NCBI RefSeq assembly: GCF_002074055.1
Contig: NZ_CP014619.1
Span: 2,575,002 to 2,639,001 of the forward strand
Length of the DNA: 64,000 nucleotides
Direction: 5' to 3'
Origin: Frondihabitans sp. 762G35
GTDB lineage: Bacteria > Actinomycetota > Actinomycetes > Actinomycetales > Microbacteriaceae
Positions 18,814 through 26,053 of this stretch are shown here, in pieces (the first letter of the stretch is position 1; each line of letters starts with the position of its first letter). Under the pieces are notes generated by a model. It saw only the letters and a program-made list of their open reading frames with translations. It was not told the DNA's origin and searched no databases. The position numbers were made by a program, and so were the translations under genes.

Positions 18814-18842
18814 TGCACAAGCGACCTGTCGTGCACTGTGCA
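18814..18842. promoter_or_regulatory. Inverted repeat between the decarboxylase and its regulator
   Basis: TGCACA at 18814-18819 and TGTGCA at 18837-18842 are perfect inverted arms two helical turns apart. Inside lie GGTCGC/GCGACC half-sites. The position between divergent starts suits an Lrp-type operator. Confidence 0.45.
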
Positions 18843-18886
18843 GAATGATCAACGAATCCGCCCGCTCACACCCGGGAGTCACCAGA

Positions 18887-19363
18887 GTGACCGACTACGA
18901 CCTGACCGACCAGCGGCTCCTGACCGCGCTCGACGACCACCCGCGGAGGCCGGTCGCGCTGCTCGCCGAGCGCCTCGCGATGGCCCGCGGCACCGTCCAG
19001 TCGCGCCTCGCCCGGCTCCGGGAGGACGGGCGGCTCCGGCTCCACTCGACGAGGATCCGGCCGGGGTCGCTGGGCTACGGCACGCGCGCCTTCGTCATGG
19101 CCTCGGTGGAGCAGAACTCCTTCGAGCGGTCGATGAGCGCCCTGGTCGATCTGCCCGAGGTGATCGAGTGCGTCGCCGTCTCCGGCGCGGAGGACATCGT
19201 CTGCCAGGTCATCGCGCGCGACAACGCCCACCTCTTCGAGGTGACGCAGCACATGATGCGGATCCCGGGGATCCTGCGGACTTCGACGTCCATCGTGCTC
19301 CAGGAGTACATCGAGCTGCGGATGGCGCAGCTGCTGGCGCGCGACGAGCCGCGGCGGCCCTGA
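18887..19363 (+). CDS. Lrp/AsnC-family transcriptional regulator
   Basis: A 158-residue regulator. The winged helix reads LTDQRLLTALDDHPRRPVAL then LAERLAMARGTVQSRLARL, and a RAM domain follows (VIECVAVSGAEDIVCQVIAR). GTG 18887 is chosen because GGGAG lies 9 bases upstream and the family start motif follows at once; an in-frame ATG at 18845 would add 14 unlike residues. It is divergent from the keto-acid decarboxylase gene, so an aromatic or branched amino acid is a reasonable effector (inference). Confidence 0.88.
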   Translation: MTDYDLTDQRLLTALDDHPRRPVALLAERLAMARGTVQSRLARLREDGRLRLHSTRIRPGSLGYGTRAFVMASVEQNSFERSMSALVDLPEVIECVAVSGAEDIVCQVIARDNAHLFEVTQHMMRIPGILRTSTSIVLQEYIELRMAQLLARDEPRRP

Positions 19364-19408
19364 GCGTCGAGGGCACGACGAACACGATTCGTCCAGGTGG
19401 ACCGTGGA

Positions 19409-19439
19409 ATTCTGAGATCCAGAATGTTTCATACGAAAC
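19409..19439 (+). promoter_or_regulatory. Paired inverted repeats upstream of the secreted repeat protein
   Basis: ATTCTG-N5-CAGAAT (19409-19425) abuts GTTTC-N4-GAAAC (19426-19439). The tract is AT-rich against a GC-rich background and ends 15 bases before the ATG, so it probably holds the promoter and operator. Confidence 0.45.
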
Positions 19440-19454
19440 GATGAAAGGATCCCC

Positions 19455-20606
19455 ATGCATTCCAGAACCCTCGTCCTCCGTGGCTCCGTCACCGCCTGTG
19501 TCGGTCTCGCGGCACTCCTCGGATCGGGGACGGCGGCATCCGCCGCCCCGACCCCGACCGTGAGCACGATGGGGTCGCCGTCCACGGTCGCCCCCGTCGA
19601 CTCCCTGCACATCGCCCCCGACGGCAGGCTCGCCGGTCGCGGTCTCACCGGCGCCCTCGTCACGGTCACCGATCGCGACGGCCTCAGCGCCACCGCCTCG
19701 GTCGGGGCGAGCGGCTTCTGGTTCGTCCCCGTCGAGGATCTCCGTCCCACCCTGAGCGTCTCGCAGTCCGTCGACGGCCGCGACTCCCAAGCGGTGACCT
19801 GGGGCGATGCCGACGGCTCGGTCGTCGCTCCCGTGACGGACCTCCACATCGCGCCCGACGGCCGACTCGGTGGTCGCGGGACCCAGGGCGCCGTCGTGCG
19901 AGTGACCGACGCGACCGGCACATCCCGGTCCGCTGCCGTCTCCAGCGGGTTCTGGTTCGTCGCGGTGAGCGACCTGCGGCCGGGCTTCAGCGTCATCCAG
20001 TCGAAGAACGGACAGACGTCGGAGCCGGTGACCTTCGGCGGATCGGAAAGAGCCGGCTCTCCCGTCACGTCGGCGGCGTCCGCCTTCACGGTGACCTCCG
20101 GCGACCACTACGTCCCCGGAGAGAGCCCGACGATCACGGGGACGGGCACGCCCGGGGAGTCGGTCCTCGTCTCGATCGCGGGCCGACCTCTCTTCCTCAA
20201 CACCACCGTGAGCACGGCGGGCACCTGGTCCGTGACCAGCCCGACCGCGTTCACCAGCGGGAACTACGTCGGCAACGTCGCCATCCAGGAGGGCGACCGC
20301 CGGAGAGTGAGCTTCGACCTCCTGCGAGGTGCCGATCCGGTCTACGCCGAGCCCGCAGCCCTGAGCGTGACGTCGCCCACGCACCTCGTAGCAGGATCAC
20401 GCCCGGTCTTCACGGGAACGGGTACGGCCGGTGACAGCGTGACGGTGGCGGTACCCGGCCTCCCCGAGTACCTGACCACCACGGTCGGCACCGACGGACG
20501 ATGGGCTGTCGAGTCCGCACGCGCGTATCCGCGCGGGTCGTTCACCGTGCTCGCCACTCAGAACGGCGATCGCCAGAGAGTCGAGACGAGCCTCACCGTC
20601 CGGTGA
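19455..20606 (+). CDS. Secreted protein built from two pairs of beta-sandwich-like repeats
   Basis: A 383-residue exported protein with a signal peptide ending near residue 31 (TAASAAPTP). The mature part is four repeats of about 75 residues in an A-A-B-B layout. The A repeats share LHIAPDGRL, GFWFV and DLRP. The B repeats share GTGTxGxSV, a tttV-type strand and a QxGDRxRV ending. The pattern resembles bacterial Ig-like or adhesin modules, but no family was recognised, and there is no LPXTG or C-terminal membrane anchor. A strong hairpin ends the gene, so it is transcribed alone. Confidence 0.75.
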   Translation: MHSRTLVLRGSVTACVGLAALLGSGTAASAAPTPTVSTMGSPSTVAPVDSLHIAPDGRLAGRGLTGALVTVTDRDGLSATASVGASGFWFVPVEDLRPTLSVSQSVDGRDSQAVTWGDADGSVVAPVTDLHIAPDGRLGGRGTQGAVVRVTDATGTSRSAAVSSGFWFVAVSDLRPGFSVIQSKNGQTSEPVTFGGSERAGSPVTSAASAFTVTSGDHYVPGESPTITGTGTPGESVLVSIAGRPLFLNTTVSTAGTWSVTSPTAFTSGNYVGNVAIQEGDRRRVSFDLLRGADPVYAEPAALSVTSPTHLVAGSRPVFTGTGTAGDSVTVAVPGLPEYLTTTVGTDGRWAVESARAYPRGSFTVLATQNGDRQRVETSLTVR

Positions 20607-20615
20607 CGCCGGGTC

Positions 20616-20642
20616 GTGCCGGGTGGGAAGACCTCCCGGCAC
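20616..20642 (+). terminator. Terminator hairpin after the secreted repeat protein
   Basis: GTGCCGGG at 20616-20623 pairs perfectly with CCCGGCAC at 20635-20642, starting 10 bases after the stop codon. No T run follows, as is common in actinobacteria. Confidence 0.65.
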
Positions 20643-20667
20643 GGCACCGCGCCTTCGTGGTCGAGGC

Positions 20668-20808
20668 CTAGTCGTTGCGGTAGGTGACCCGCGGCTGGGA
20701 CGGGCGACGCGAGCGCACGGCCAGGACGACCAGCGTGACCACGAGGGCGACGAGGGCGACCGCCATGGCCCCGGCGACGATGGCGAGGAAGACCGCGAAG
20801 AGACTCAT
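20668..20808 (-). CDS. Small single-pass membrane protein
   Basis: A 46-residue open frame: one long hydrophobic helix (FAVFLAIVAGAMAVALVALV and onward) followed by a basic tail RSRRPSQPRVTYRND. The positive tail predicts an N-out, C-in topology. The codons are GC-ending as in other genes here. The ribosome-binding site is weak. No family was recognised; the size and layout resemble small stress or regulatory membrane peptides. Confidence 0.5.
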   Translation of the reverse strand: MSLFAVFLAIVAGAMAVALVALVVTLVVLAVRSRRPSQPRVTYRND

Positions 20809-20841
20809 GGCTCGATTCTAGCCGTCTCGGATCGGCGGCCC

Positions 20842-21204
20842 TCAGGCGGCCAGGTAGGCCTTCGCCCGCCCGAGCAGGCGGTTCAGCCACTCGGGGCGGG
20901 TGGATCGGACGGCCTCCGCGCGGGAGCGGATGTCGATGCGTTTGAGGCCGCGTGCGAGATCGTGCAGGTTGTTGCGCTTCGTGCCGTCCCAGTTGGCGTA
21001 GAGGTAGGGTCCGCCGAGAGAGGGCACGGCGCGAACGCGCGCTCGGACGTAGGAGTCGGGGCCCGCGTAGTAGAGCGCCTCGCCGCGGGCGATCTGCTCG
21101 GTCGCGAACTGCGCGTCGACCACCCCGTGGGAGGTGACGACGGCGGCGACGGCTCCGGAACGGTCGCGGACGACGAATTCGATCTTCAGATCGGGCATGG
21201 ACAT
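20842..21204 (-). CDS. DUF3892-like protein
   Basis: A 120-residue soluble protein. DLKIEFVVRDRSGAVAAVVT, then IARGEALYYAGPDSYVRARV, then GGPYLYANWDGTKRNNLHDL follow the order of the DUF3892 domain, which has a conserved YLR/T..D...DNL ending and unknown function. A helical extension of about 30 residues follows. ATG 21204 has AAGGGG 6 bases upstream. It lies alone between a hairpin-flanked small membrane gene and a TetR gene on the same strand. Confidence 0.6.
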   Translation of the reverse strand: MSMPDLKIEFVVRDRSGAVAAVVTSHGVVDAQFATEQIARGEALYYAGPDSYVRARVRAVPSLGGPYLYANWDGTKRNNLHDLARGLKRIDIRSRAEAVRSTRPEWLNRLLGRAKAYLAA

Positions 21205-21229
21205 GCTCGGCCCCTTCTTGACGCAGGGC

Positions 21230-21252
21230 CACTGTTCGGACTTCGGACAGTG
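21230..21252 (-). promoter_or_regulatory. Inverted repeat upstream of the DUF3892-like gene
   Basis: CACTGT and ACAGTG are perfect arms separated by 11 bases, 26 bases upstream of the start codon. The TetR gene just upstream could act here, but nothing proves it. Confidence 0.35.
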
Positions 21253-21331
21253 ACGGAAGGGGACGGATCGCCCGGAGCGGGGCTGGGTGCAACCTCGCTC
21301 GACCGGCACCTTTACCGCTTCCGTCTCGATT

Positions 21332-21997
21332 CTAAGAGTCGTCTGTGCGGTTATCCAGGGGGTGAGGGCCCGATTTTCCTTCGGATGTGCACACCGTGCA
21401 GCCTTCGGGGTACAGGAGCCGCGTCCACCACGTCGGCGCCCCCGCATGGATCACCCGGGCGGCGCGGTCGAGGTCGTCGACCTCGCCCGACCGGAGCCAG
21501 ATCTCGATGGCGCCGACCGTACCGGCGGCCGCGTGCTCGGCGAGCATCGCGACGGTGAGCGCGTCGAGTTGCGACGCCGGGAGCGGCACCATCTCGGGAT
21601 AGAGGGCCAGAAGCACCTCGGAGCTCTGCCTGAGGAACGCCGTCAGCATGACCTTGACCGACGCCGAGTTGCGGCTCCCCAGAGCCGTCGTGTAGACGGC
21701 GGCCCGGTCGGCCGCGTGACGGAGGAGGTCCCTCTCGGCGCGCCTCAGCGACTCCGCGAGCGTGGTCCGGTCGGAGAGCGAGTCGCTGTAGGGAGCCGCG
21801 AGCGCCTCGAGCTCCAGGGCGAGAGCCTCCGCCACGAGATCGGGGACGGTCGCCGCGTGCCGGTAGAACGTGTCGCGCGTGAGCCCGGCGGACCGAGAGA
21901 GCTCGGAGACGCTGACGTCGTCGATGCGCCCCGCGGCGGCGAACTCGAGTGCGGCGCTGTGGAGACGTTGACGACTCCGTCGCACCCTGGGGTCCAT
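21332..21997 (-). CDS. TetR/AcrR-family transcriptional regulator
   Basis: A 221-residue TetR-type repressor. The DNA-binding helices read RQRLHSAALEFAAAGRIDDV and VSELSRSAGLTRDTFYRHAA. The ligand-binding part is helical and ends unusually with a Cys-containing tail (GCTVCTSEGK). ATG 21997 is preferred because GGTGA precedes it; a GTG at 22021 would add eight residues. Its target is unclear: the downstream DUF3892-like gene lies on the same strand, and the divergent gene is a phosphotransferase-fold protein. Confidence 0.85.
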   Translation of the reverse strand: MDPRVRRSRQRLHSAALEFAAAGRIDDVSVSELSRSAGLTRDTFYRHAATVPDLVAEALALELEALAAPYSDSLSDRTTLAESLRRAERDLLRHAADRAAVYTTALGSRNSASVKVMLTAFLRQSSEVLLALYPEMVPLPASQLDALTVAMLAEHAAAGTVGAIEIWLRSGEVDDLDRAARVIHAGAPTWWTRLLYPEGCTVCTSEGKSGPHPLDNRTDDS

Positions 21998-22036
21998 CGA
22001 ATCACCGTACTGCGACGACACGACCGACCCCGAAAG

Positions 22037-22048
22037 GTTTCGTTAAAC
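22037..22048. promoter_or_regulatory. Possible TetR operator in the 288-base gap upstream of tetR
   Basis: GTTT-N4-AAAC lies 40 bases upstream of the tetR start, beside an A-rich tract. The rest of the gap (to 22285) holds an AT-rich patch at 22150-22180 with the palindrome ACAATTGT and no gene I can support. Confidence 0.35.
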
Positions 22049-22285
22049 GGACAGACAAAAAAAGGGAGGGATCGACCTGCCCATCGCGGCCGACCCCTCC
22101 GCAGACGGCACTCTCGCGCTCGTCTTCCCCACGACCCTGATCCTGTCGTGGGCATGCTTAAAGTATCAAACAATTGTCAGCCAGGCCATGCCCGAACCGT
22201 CACGTTCTGAAAAATGCTCGATCATCGCAGGATCCCCGAGCCAGCGCGGCTGGCACGATCGGCCCCGCATCGCCAGACTGGGAGT

Positions 22286-23059
22286 GTGACCGACGACGAA
22301 GCGACTCCCGACCGCTCGTCCACCACCGGGCCCCACGACGCGCTCCTCGTCGGCGGCAACATGAACGTCGTCCGCCGCGAGGGCGACACCGTGACCCGGA
22401 CCGCGGGCCCGTGGACGCCCACGATCCACCGCTACCTCGATTACCTCCGGCTGGCGGGTGTCGACTGGGCGCCGCGGCCGCTGGGCGTCGAGGGCGATCG
22501 GGAGCGCCTGTCCTTCCTCGACGGCGACGTGCCGGTCTATCCGCTCCCGGCGTGGATCTGGAGCGACGAGATCCTCGTCGAGGGCGCCCGGCGGCTCCGG
22601 CAGCTCCACGACGCCAGCATCGGGTTTGCCCTCGACGGCGCGGTCTGGCAGTCGCCGGCCAAGGTCCCGTCCGAGGTCGTCTGCCACAACGACTTCTCGC
22701 CGCACAACCTCGCCTTCGTGGACGGGGAGTTCCTCGGGGCCATCGACTTCGACATGGCGTCGCCCGGCCCACGGCTCTGGGACCTCGCCTACTACGCCAC
22801 CCGCATCGTGCCGCTGACCGACGACACCCCCGACGAGGCACCGGGCATGGACGACGCGCGGCGGCGCGTCGGGCTCCTGCTCGACGCCTACGGGTCCGAC
22901 GAGACGTTCGAGGCGGTGCTGCGCGTGGCGATCATCCGTCTGCACGACCTGGCCGTCCTGTCGGACGACAAGGCGGACGAGCTCGGCAAGCCGGAGCTCC
23001 ACGACCACGCCTCGATGTACCGGCGCGAAGCGGAGTACCTCGCGAGGCTCGCCGTCTGA
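22286..23059 (+). CDS. Aminoglycoside phosphotransferase-fold protein
   Basis: A 257-residue member of the APH/choline kinase fold. VCHNDFSPHNLAFVDG near residue 135 is the catalytic HxDxxxxN loop, and GAIDFDMASPGPRLWDLAYY carries the metal-binding Asp. The N-terminal ATP-binding lobe is short, so it resembles the small APH-like kinases with unknown substrates rather than a true resistance enzyme. The GTG at 22286 has GGGAG almost against it; a leaderless start is possible. Drug resistance should not be assumed. Confidence 0.78.
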   Translation: MTDDEATPDRSSTTGPHDALLVGGNMNVVRREGDTVTRTAGPWTPTIHRYLDYLRLAGVDWAPRPLGVEGDRERLSFLDGDVPVYPLPAWIWSDEILVEGARRLRQLHDASIGFALDGAVWQSPAKVPSEVVCHNDFSPHNLAFVDGEFLGAIDFDMASPGPRLWDLAYYATRIVPLTDDTPDEAPGMDDARRRVGLLLDAYGSDETFEAVLRVAIIRLHDLAVLSDDKADELGKPELHDHASMYRREAEYLARLAV

Positions 23060-23071
23060 CTCGTTCCGCCG

Positions 23072-23485
23072 TCAGCGCGGCGAGAAGCCGAAGAAGAGCC
23101 CGCCGACGAGCTTCGTCGCGACGTTGTAGCAGATCGCGGCGACGGCGCCGACGACGCTGATGACCACGACGTCGAGGACGGCGAGGACCACGGCGACCTG
23201 CATCGCCCGGCCGAGCGTCAGGATCGACGCGACGTTCGTCTTGCCGCTGCCGATCTGGTCGGAGGCGAGGAGGGCGTCGATCTGGTCGAAGATGCCGGAG
23301 CCGTGCAGCGTCTGCCAGAGGAGGTAGACGACCACGATCGTGATGATGCCGACGATGACGCCGATGAGGAACGCGAGCTTCGTGGTGGTCCACACGCCGA
23401 GGTGCACGACCCGGAGACGGATCTGAGCGGCCGTCTGCGGCTCGGTCTGCGACTTGGCGCGGAGCCGGTCGGTGATGGCGGTCAC
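23072..23485 (-). CDS. DUF3566 membrane protein
   Basis: A 137-residue protein with two transmembrane helices, LGVWTTTKLAFLIGVIVGII and MQVAVVLAVLDVVVISVVGA, around a soluble loop FDQIDALLASDQIGSG. This is the DUF3566 layout, a family usually found beside gyrA in actinobacteria, with unknown function. The ending ATKLVGGLFFGFSPR matches the family close. GTG 23485 follows AGGAGG by 7 bases. No gyrase gene is adjacent here, so this is a displaced or second copy. It converges with the phosphotransferase-fold gene. Confidence 0.82.
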   Translation of the reverse strand: MTAITDRLRAKSQTEPQTAAQIRLRVVHLGVWTTTKLAFLIGVIVGIITIVVVYLLWQTLHGSGIFDQIDALLASDQIGSGKTNVASILTLGRAMQVAVVLAVLDVVVISVVGAVAAICYNVATKLVGGLFFGFSPR

Positions 23486-23560
23486 GTGGTCACCTCCTGG
23501 GCGGGACCCGCGCGTGCTGCGCAGGCGTGGCCTCAGCCTAGCGGCACGCCCGAGCGCCTG

Positions 23561-23614
23561 CGCTCCCGCGCTCCCGCGCTCCCGCGCTCCCGCGCCCGCG
23601 CTCCCGCGCTCCCG
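23561..23614. repeat. Tandem octamer repeat CGCTCCCG
   Basis: Four perfect copies of CGCTCCCG, one 6-base remnant (CGCCCG), then two more copies, in the gap between the DUF3566 and MFS genes. It is a slippage-prone microsatellite and lies upstream of the DUF3566 start. Confidence 0.85.
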
Positions 23615-23617
23615 CGA

Positions 23618-23668
23618 GACTCCACGACTCGCCACTCACTTTCGCAGAAATGCCCCAATCGTGGAGTC
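23618..23668 (-). terminator. Long-loop inverted repeat downstream of the MFS gene
   Basis: GACTCCACGA at 23618-23627 and TCGTGGAGTC at 23659-23668 are perfect 10-base arms with a 31-base loop. On the reverse strand it lies about 60 bases after the MFS stop codon. The long loop makes a terminator role uncertain. Confidence 0.4.
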
Positions 23669-23729
23669 ACGAGCGCCGACCGCAGCCGACCCCGGCCGGG
23701 CGCCGCCGATCCGACCCGACCCGACCCGG

Positions 23730-25184
23730 CTACTCCCCCGCGGGGACCGCCGTCACCGGCCCGGTCGCCGGTGAACCCGACGCCACCCGCGACCGGGGCA
23801 TCGCGAGCACGGCGCCGACGAGCAGCAGCGTCACGACGACGACCGCCGCGAACACCGCGCTCGACGCGTGCACGATGACCGACGGCACCTGGTCGCCGTT
23901 CACGGTGCCCGCGTAGATCGCGTTGGCGACCGCGCCGAAGACGGCGACGCCGAGAGCGCTGCCGACCGACCGGGAGAAGAGGTTGGTCCCGGTCACGACA
24001 CCGCGCTCGTTCCACTCGACGCTCGACTGTGCGGCGATGAGGCTGGGCGTCGCGACGAGCCCGAGGCCCAGTCCGACGACGAAGCACGCCGCCCCGACGA
24101 GCACGACGTTGGGCGATGAGGCGATGAGGGCGAGCAACCCGGCTCCTGCGACCGCGAGCGCCACGCCGATCAGCACCGTCGAGCGGAACCCGATCCGGAG
24201 GTAGAGCTTCCCCGACTGGGAGGCGCTGATCGGCCAGCCGAGCGTGAGAGCGGCGAGCGCGAGACCGGCGAAGATCGGCGAGACGCCGATGGACCCCTCG
24301 AGGTAGGTCGGCACGTACGACGTGAGTCCCAGGATCACGGCGCCGACCCCGAACGAGATGAGCGAGGTCGTGAGCAGGAGGCGCCGGGAGAACACCCACG
24401 GCGGCAGCACGGGTTCCTCCGCGCGCCGTTCGACGGCGAGGAACACCAGCAGAAGGATCCCGCCGATCGCGAACGCCCCGATGCTCTGCGGCGAGTTCCA
24501 CGCCCAGGCCTGGCCGCCCTCGAGCACCGCCAGGATGAGCAGCGACAGCGACACCGTCAGGAGCCCCGCCCCGAGGTAGTCGACGCGGTGGCGCGTCTTC
24601 TCGATCTTCTCGTGGAAGGTCCGCAGGAGCATCCACGCCGCGAGGAGGCAGAGCGGCACGTTGACGAAGAAGATGCCGCGCCAGATGCCGAGCGTCGAGA
24701 AAACGCCGCCGAGCGTCGGGCCGACGACCGACGAGATCGCCCAGACGCTGGCCAGGTAGCCCTGCGCCTTGGCGCGCTCCTTGAGCGTGTAGATGTCGCC
24801 CGCGATGGTGATGGCCATCGGTTGGACGGCGCCTGCGCCGAGCCCCTGGACGACCCGGAACAGGATCAGCGCGGGCATGCTCCACGCCACGCCGCAGAGG
24901 ATCGAGCCGACGAGGAAGAGCCCGATACCGAGCAGGATGATCGGCTTCCGCCCGACGGTGTCGGCGAGCTTCGCGTAGATGGGCACCGACACGGCCTGCG
25001 CGAGGAGGTAGATCGAGAACACCCACGGGAACGACGAGAACCCGCCGATGTCGTGGACGATCGACGGGACGGCCGTCGCGACGATCGTGGAGTCGATGGC
25101 GACGAGGCCCGTCGTCAGCATCAGGGCGATGAGGATGGGGCCTCGGTCGGAACGGAATCCGACGCCGTCGGCGGTGCTTGTCAC
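23730..25184 (-). CDS. MFS transporter, DHA2 (EmrB/QacA) multidrug type
   Basis: A 484-residue proton-driven exporter with about 14 transmembrane segments. TTGLVAIDSTIVATAVPSIV is the DHA2 motif D1. KLADTVGRKPIILLGIGLFL is the MFS motif A, RVVQGLGAGAVQPMAITIAG is motif B, and WAISSVVGPTLGGVFS is motif C, diagnostic of exporters. GTG 25184 follows GGAGAAGAGA. It lies 101 bases downstream of the IclR gene on the same strand, so it could be expressed with the KDG genes. Its motif C argues for export of a toxic or end product rather than sugar uptake. Confidence 0.9.
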   Translation of the reverse strand: MTSTADGVGFRSDRGPILIALMLTTGLVAIDSTIVATAVPSIVHDIGGFSSFPWVFSIYLLAQAVSVPIYAKLADTVGRKPIILLGIGLFLVGSILCGVAWSMPALILFRVVQGLGAGAVQPMAITIAGDIYTLKERAKAQGYLASVWAISSVVGPTLGGVFSTLGIWRGIFFVNVPLCLLAAWMLLRTFHEKIEKTRHRVDYLGAGLLTVSLSLLILAVLEGGQAWAWNSPQSIGAFAIGGILLLVFLAVERRAEEPVLPPWVFSRRLLLTTSLISFGVGAVILGLTSYVPTYLEGSIGVSPIFAGLALAALTLGWPISASQSGKLYLRIGFRSTVLIGVALAVAGAGLLALIASSPNVVLVGAACFVVGLGLGLVATPSLIAAQSSVEWNERGVVTGTNLFSRSVGSALGVAVFGAVANAIYAGTVNGDQVPSVIVHASSAVFAAVVVVTLLLVGAVLAMPRSRVASGSPATGPVTAVPAGE

Positions 25185-25285
25185 GCGGTCTCTTCTCCGA
25201 TGTCTCAGGTGGCTCGAGTGCCGGGCGTACGACGCCCACGACTGCAACCCAGCTTCCTCCCGGATTAGTCCCGGCGGCCGCCCCG

Positions 25286-26053
25286 TCAGCCCGCGAGCGG
25301 TCCCGAGGCGCGACGCTCCCAGCCGAGATCGGCCGAGGCCGCGTCGGCCGCGCGCCTCACCGCGGGCAGCAGCGCGAGCACGCCGTCGTGGTCGAGCGAC
25401 ACGGTCGGCACGGACACGGACACCGCGGCGACGGCGGCGCCCGTGCCGTCGCGCACGGGCACGGCCACGCAGTTGATGAACGACTCGTGCTCCTCGTGGT
25501 CGACGGCGAAGCCCGACTCCTGCGCCCGGTCGAGCTCGCGCTCGAACTCCTCGGCGTCCGTGATCGTGCGCGCGGTGAAGCGCTCCAACCCGAGGGCGGC
25601 CACGCTCTCGCGCCGCGCGGCGGGCGGGAGCGCCGCGAGCAGCACCTTGCCGACTGCCGTGCAGTGGACGGGCGCACGCAGGCCGATGCGCGACGCCATC
25701 CGGACGCCCTGCGGAGCATCGATCTTGTCGACGTAGACGATCTCCCCGCCCTCGAGCGTCGCCAGGTGCACCGTCTGCGACGTCTCGGCGCTCAGCCGCT
25801 CGAGGTGCCCCCGAGCGGCTGCGCGGACGTCGCGCTGGTCGAGCGCCGCGGCGGCGAGCGCGAAGAGGCCGCTGCCGAGCGAGTAGCGGTGCTGCTCGTC
25901 GTGGCGGACGAAGCGGTCGTCCTCCAGGGTCCGGAGGAGGCGCAGCACGGTCGTCTTGTGGACGTCGTCGACGGCCGCCAGCTCGTCGAGCGTCCGGGGG
26001 CCGTCCTCCAGGGCGCGCAGGAGTCGCAGCGCCCGCGCCAGGCTCTGGCTCAC
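25286..26053 (-). CDS. IclR-family regulator of the KDG genes
   Basis: A 255-residue IclR protein. The winged helix reads RALEDGPRTLDELAAVDDV then HKTTVLRLLRTLEDDRFV. The effector domain contains YVDKIDAPQGVRMASRIGLR, CTAVGKVLLAAL and SGFAVDHEEHESFINCVAVP, all typical of the family. It overlaps the kinase stop by 4 bases and is translated with it. The operon context makes 2-keto-3-deoxygluconate or its phosphate the probable effector, as for KdgR-type IclR proteins. The palindromes upstream of the divergent aldolase are its likely site. Confidence 0.9.
   Translation of the reverse strand: MSQSLARALRLLRALEDGPRTLDELAAVDDVHKTTVLRLLRTLEDDRFVRHDEQHRYSLGSGLFALAAAALDQRDVRAAARGHLERLSAETSQTVHLATLEGGEIVYVDKIDAPQGVRMASRIGLRAPVHCTAVGKVLLAALPPAARRESVAALGLERFTARTITDAEEFERELDRAQESGFAVDHEEHESFINCVAVPVRDGTGAAVAAVSVSVPTVSLDHDGVLALLPAVRRAADAASADLGWERRASGPLAG

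Noticed and set aside
22152-22208. An 18-codon open frame in the AT-rich gap before the phosphotransferase-fold gene
   Set aside because: There is no ribosome-binding site, no codon bias and no recognisable sequence.
22286-23059. Aminoglycoside resistance gene
   Set aside because: It has the catalytic loop of the fold but a short N-lobe and no close match to a known resistance enzyme; many such proteins phosphorylate other substrates.
23561-23614. CRISPR-like array
   Set aside because: It is an uninterrupted octamer tandem repeat without spacers.
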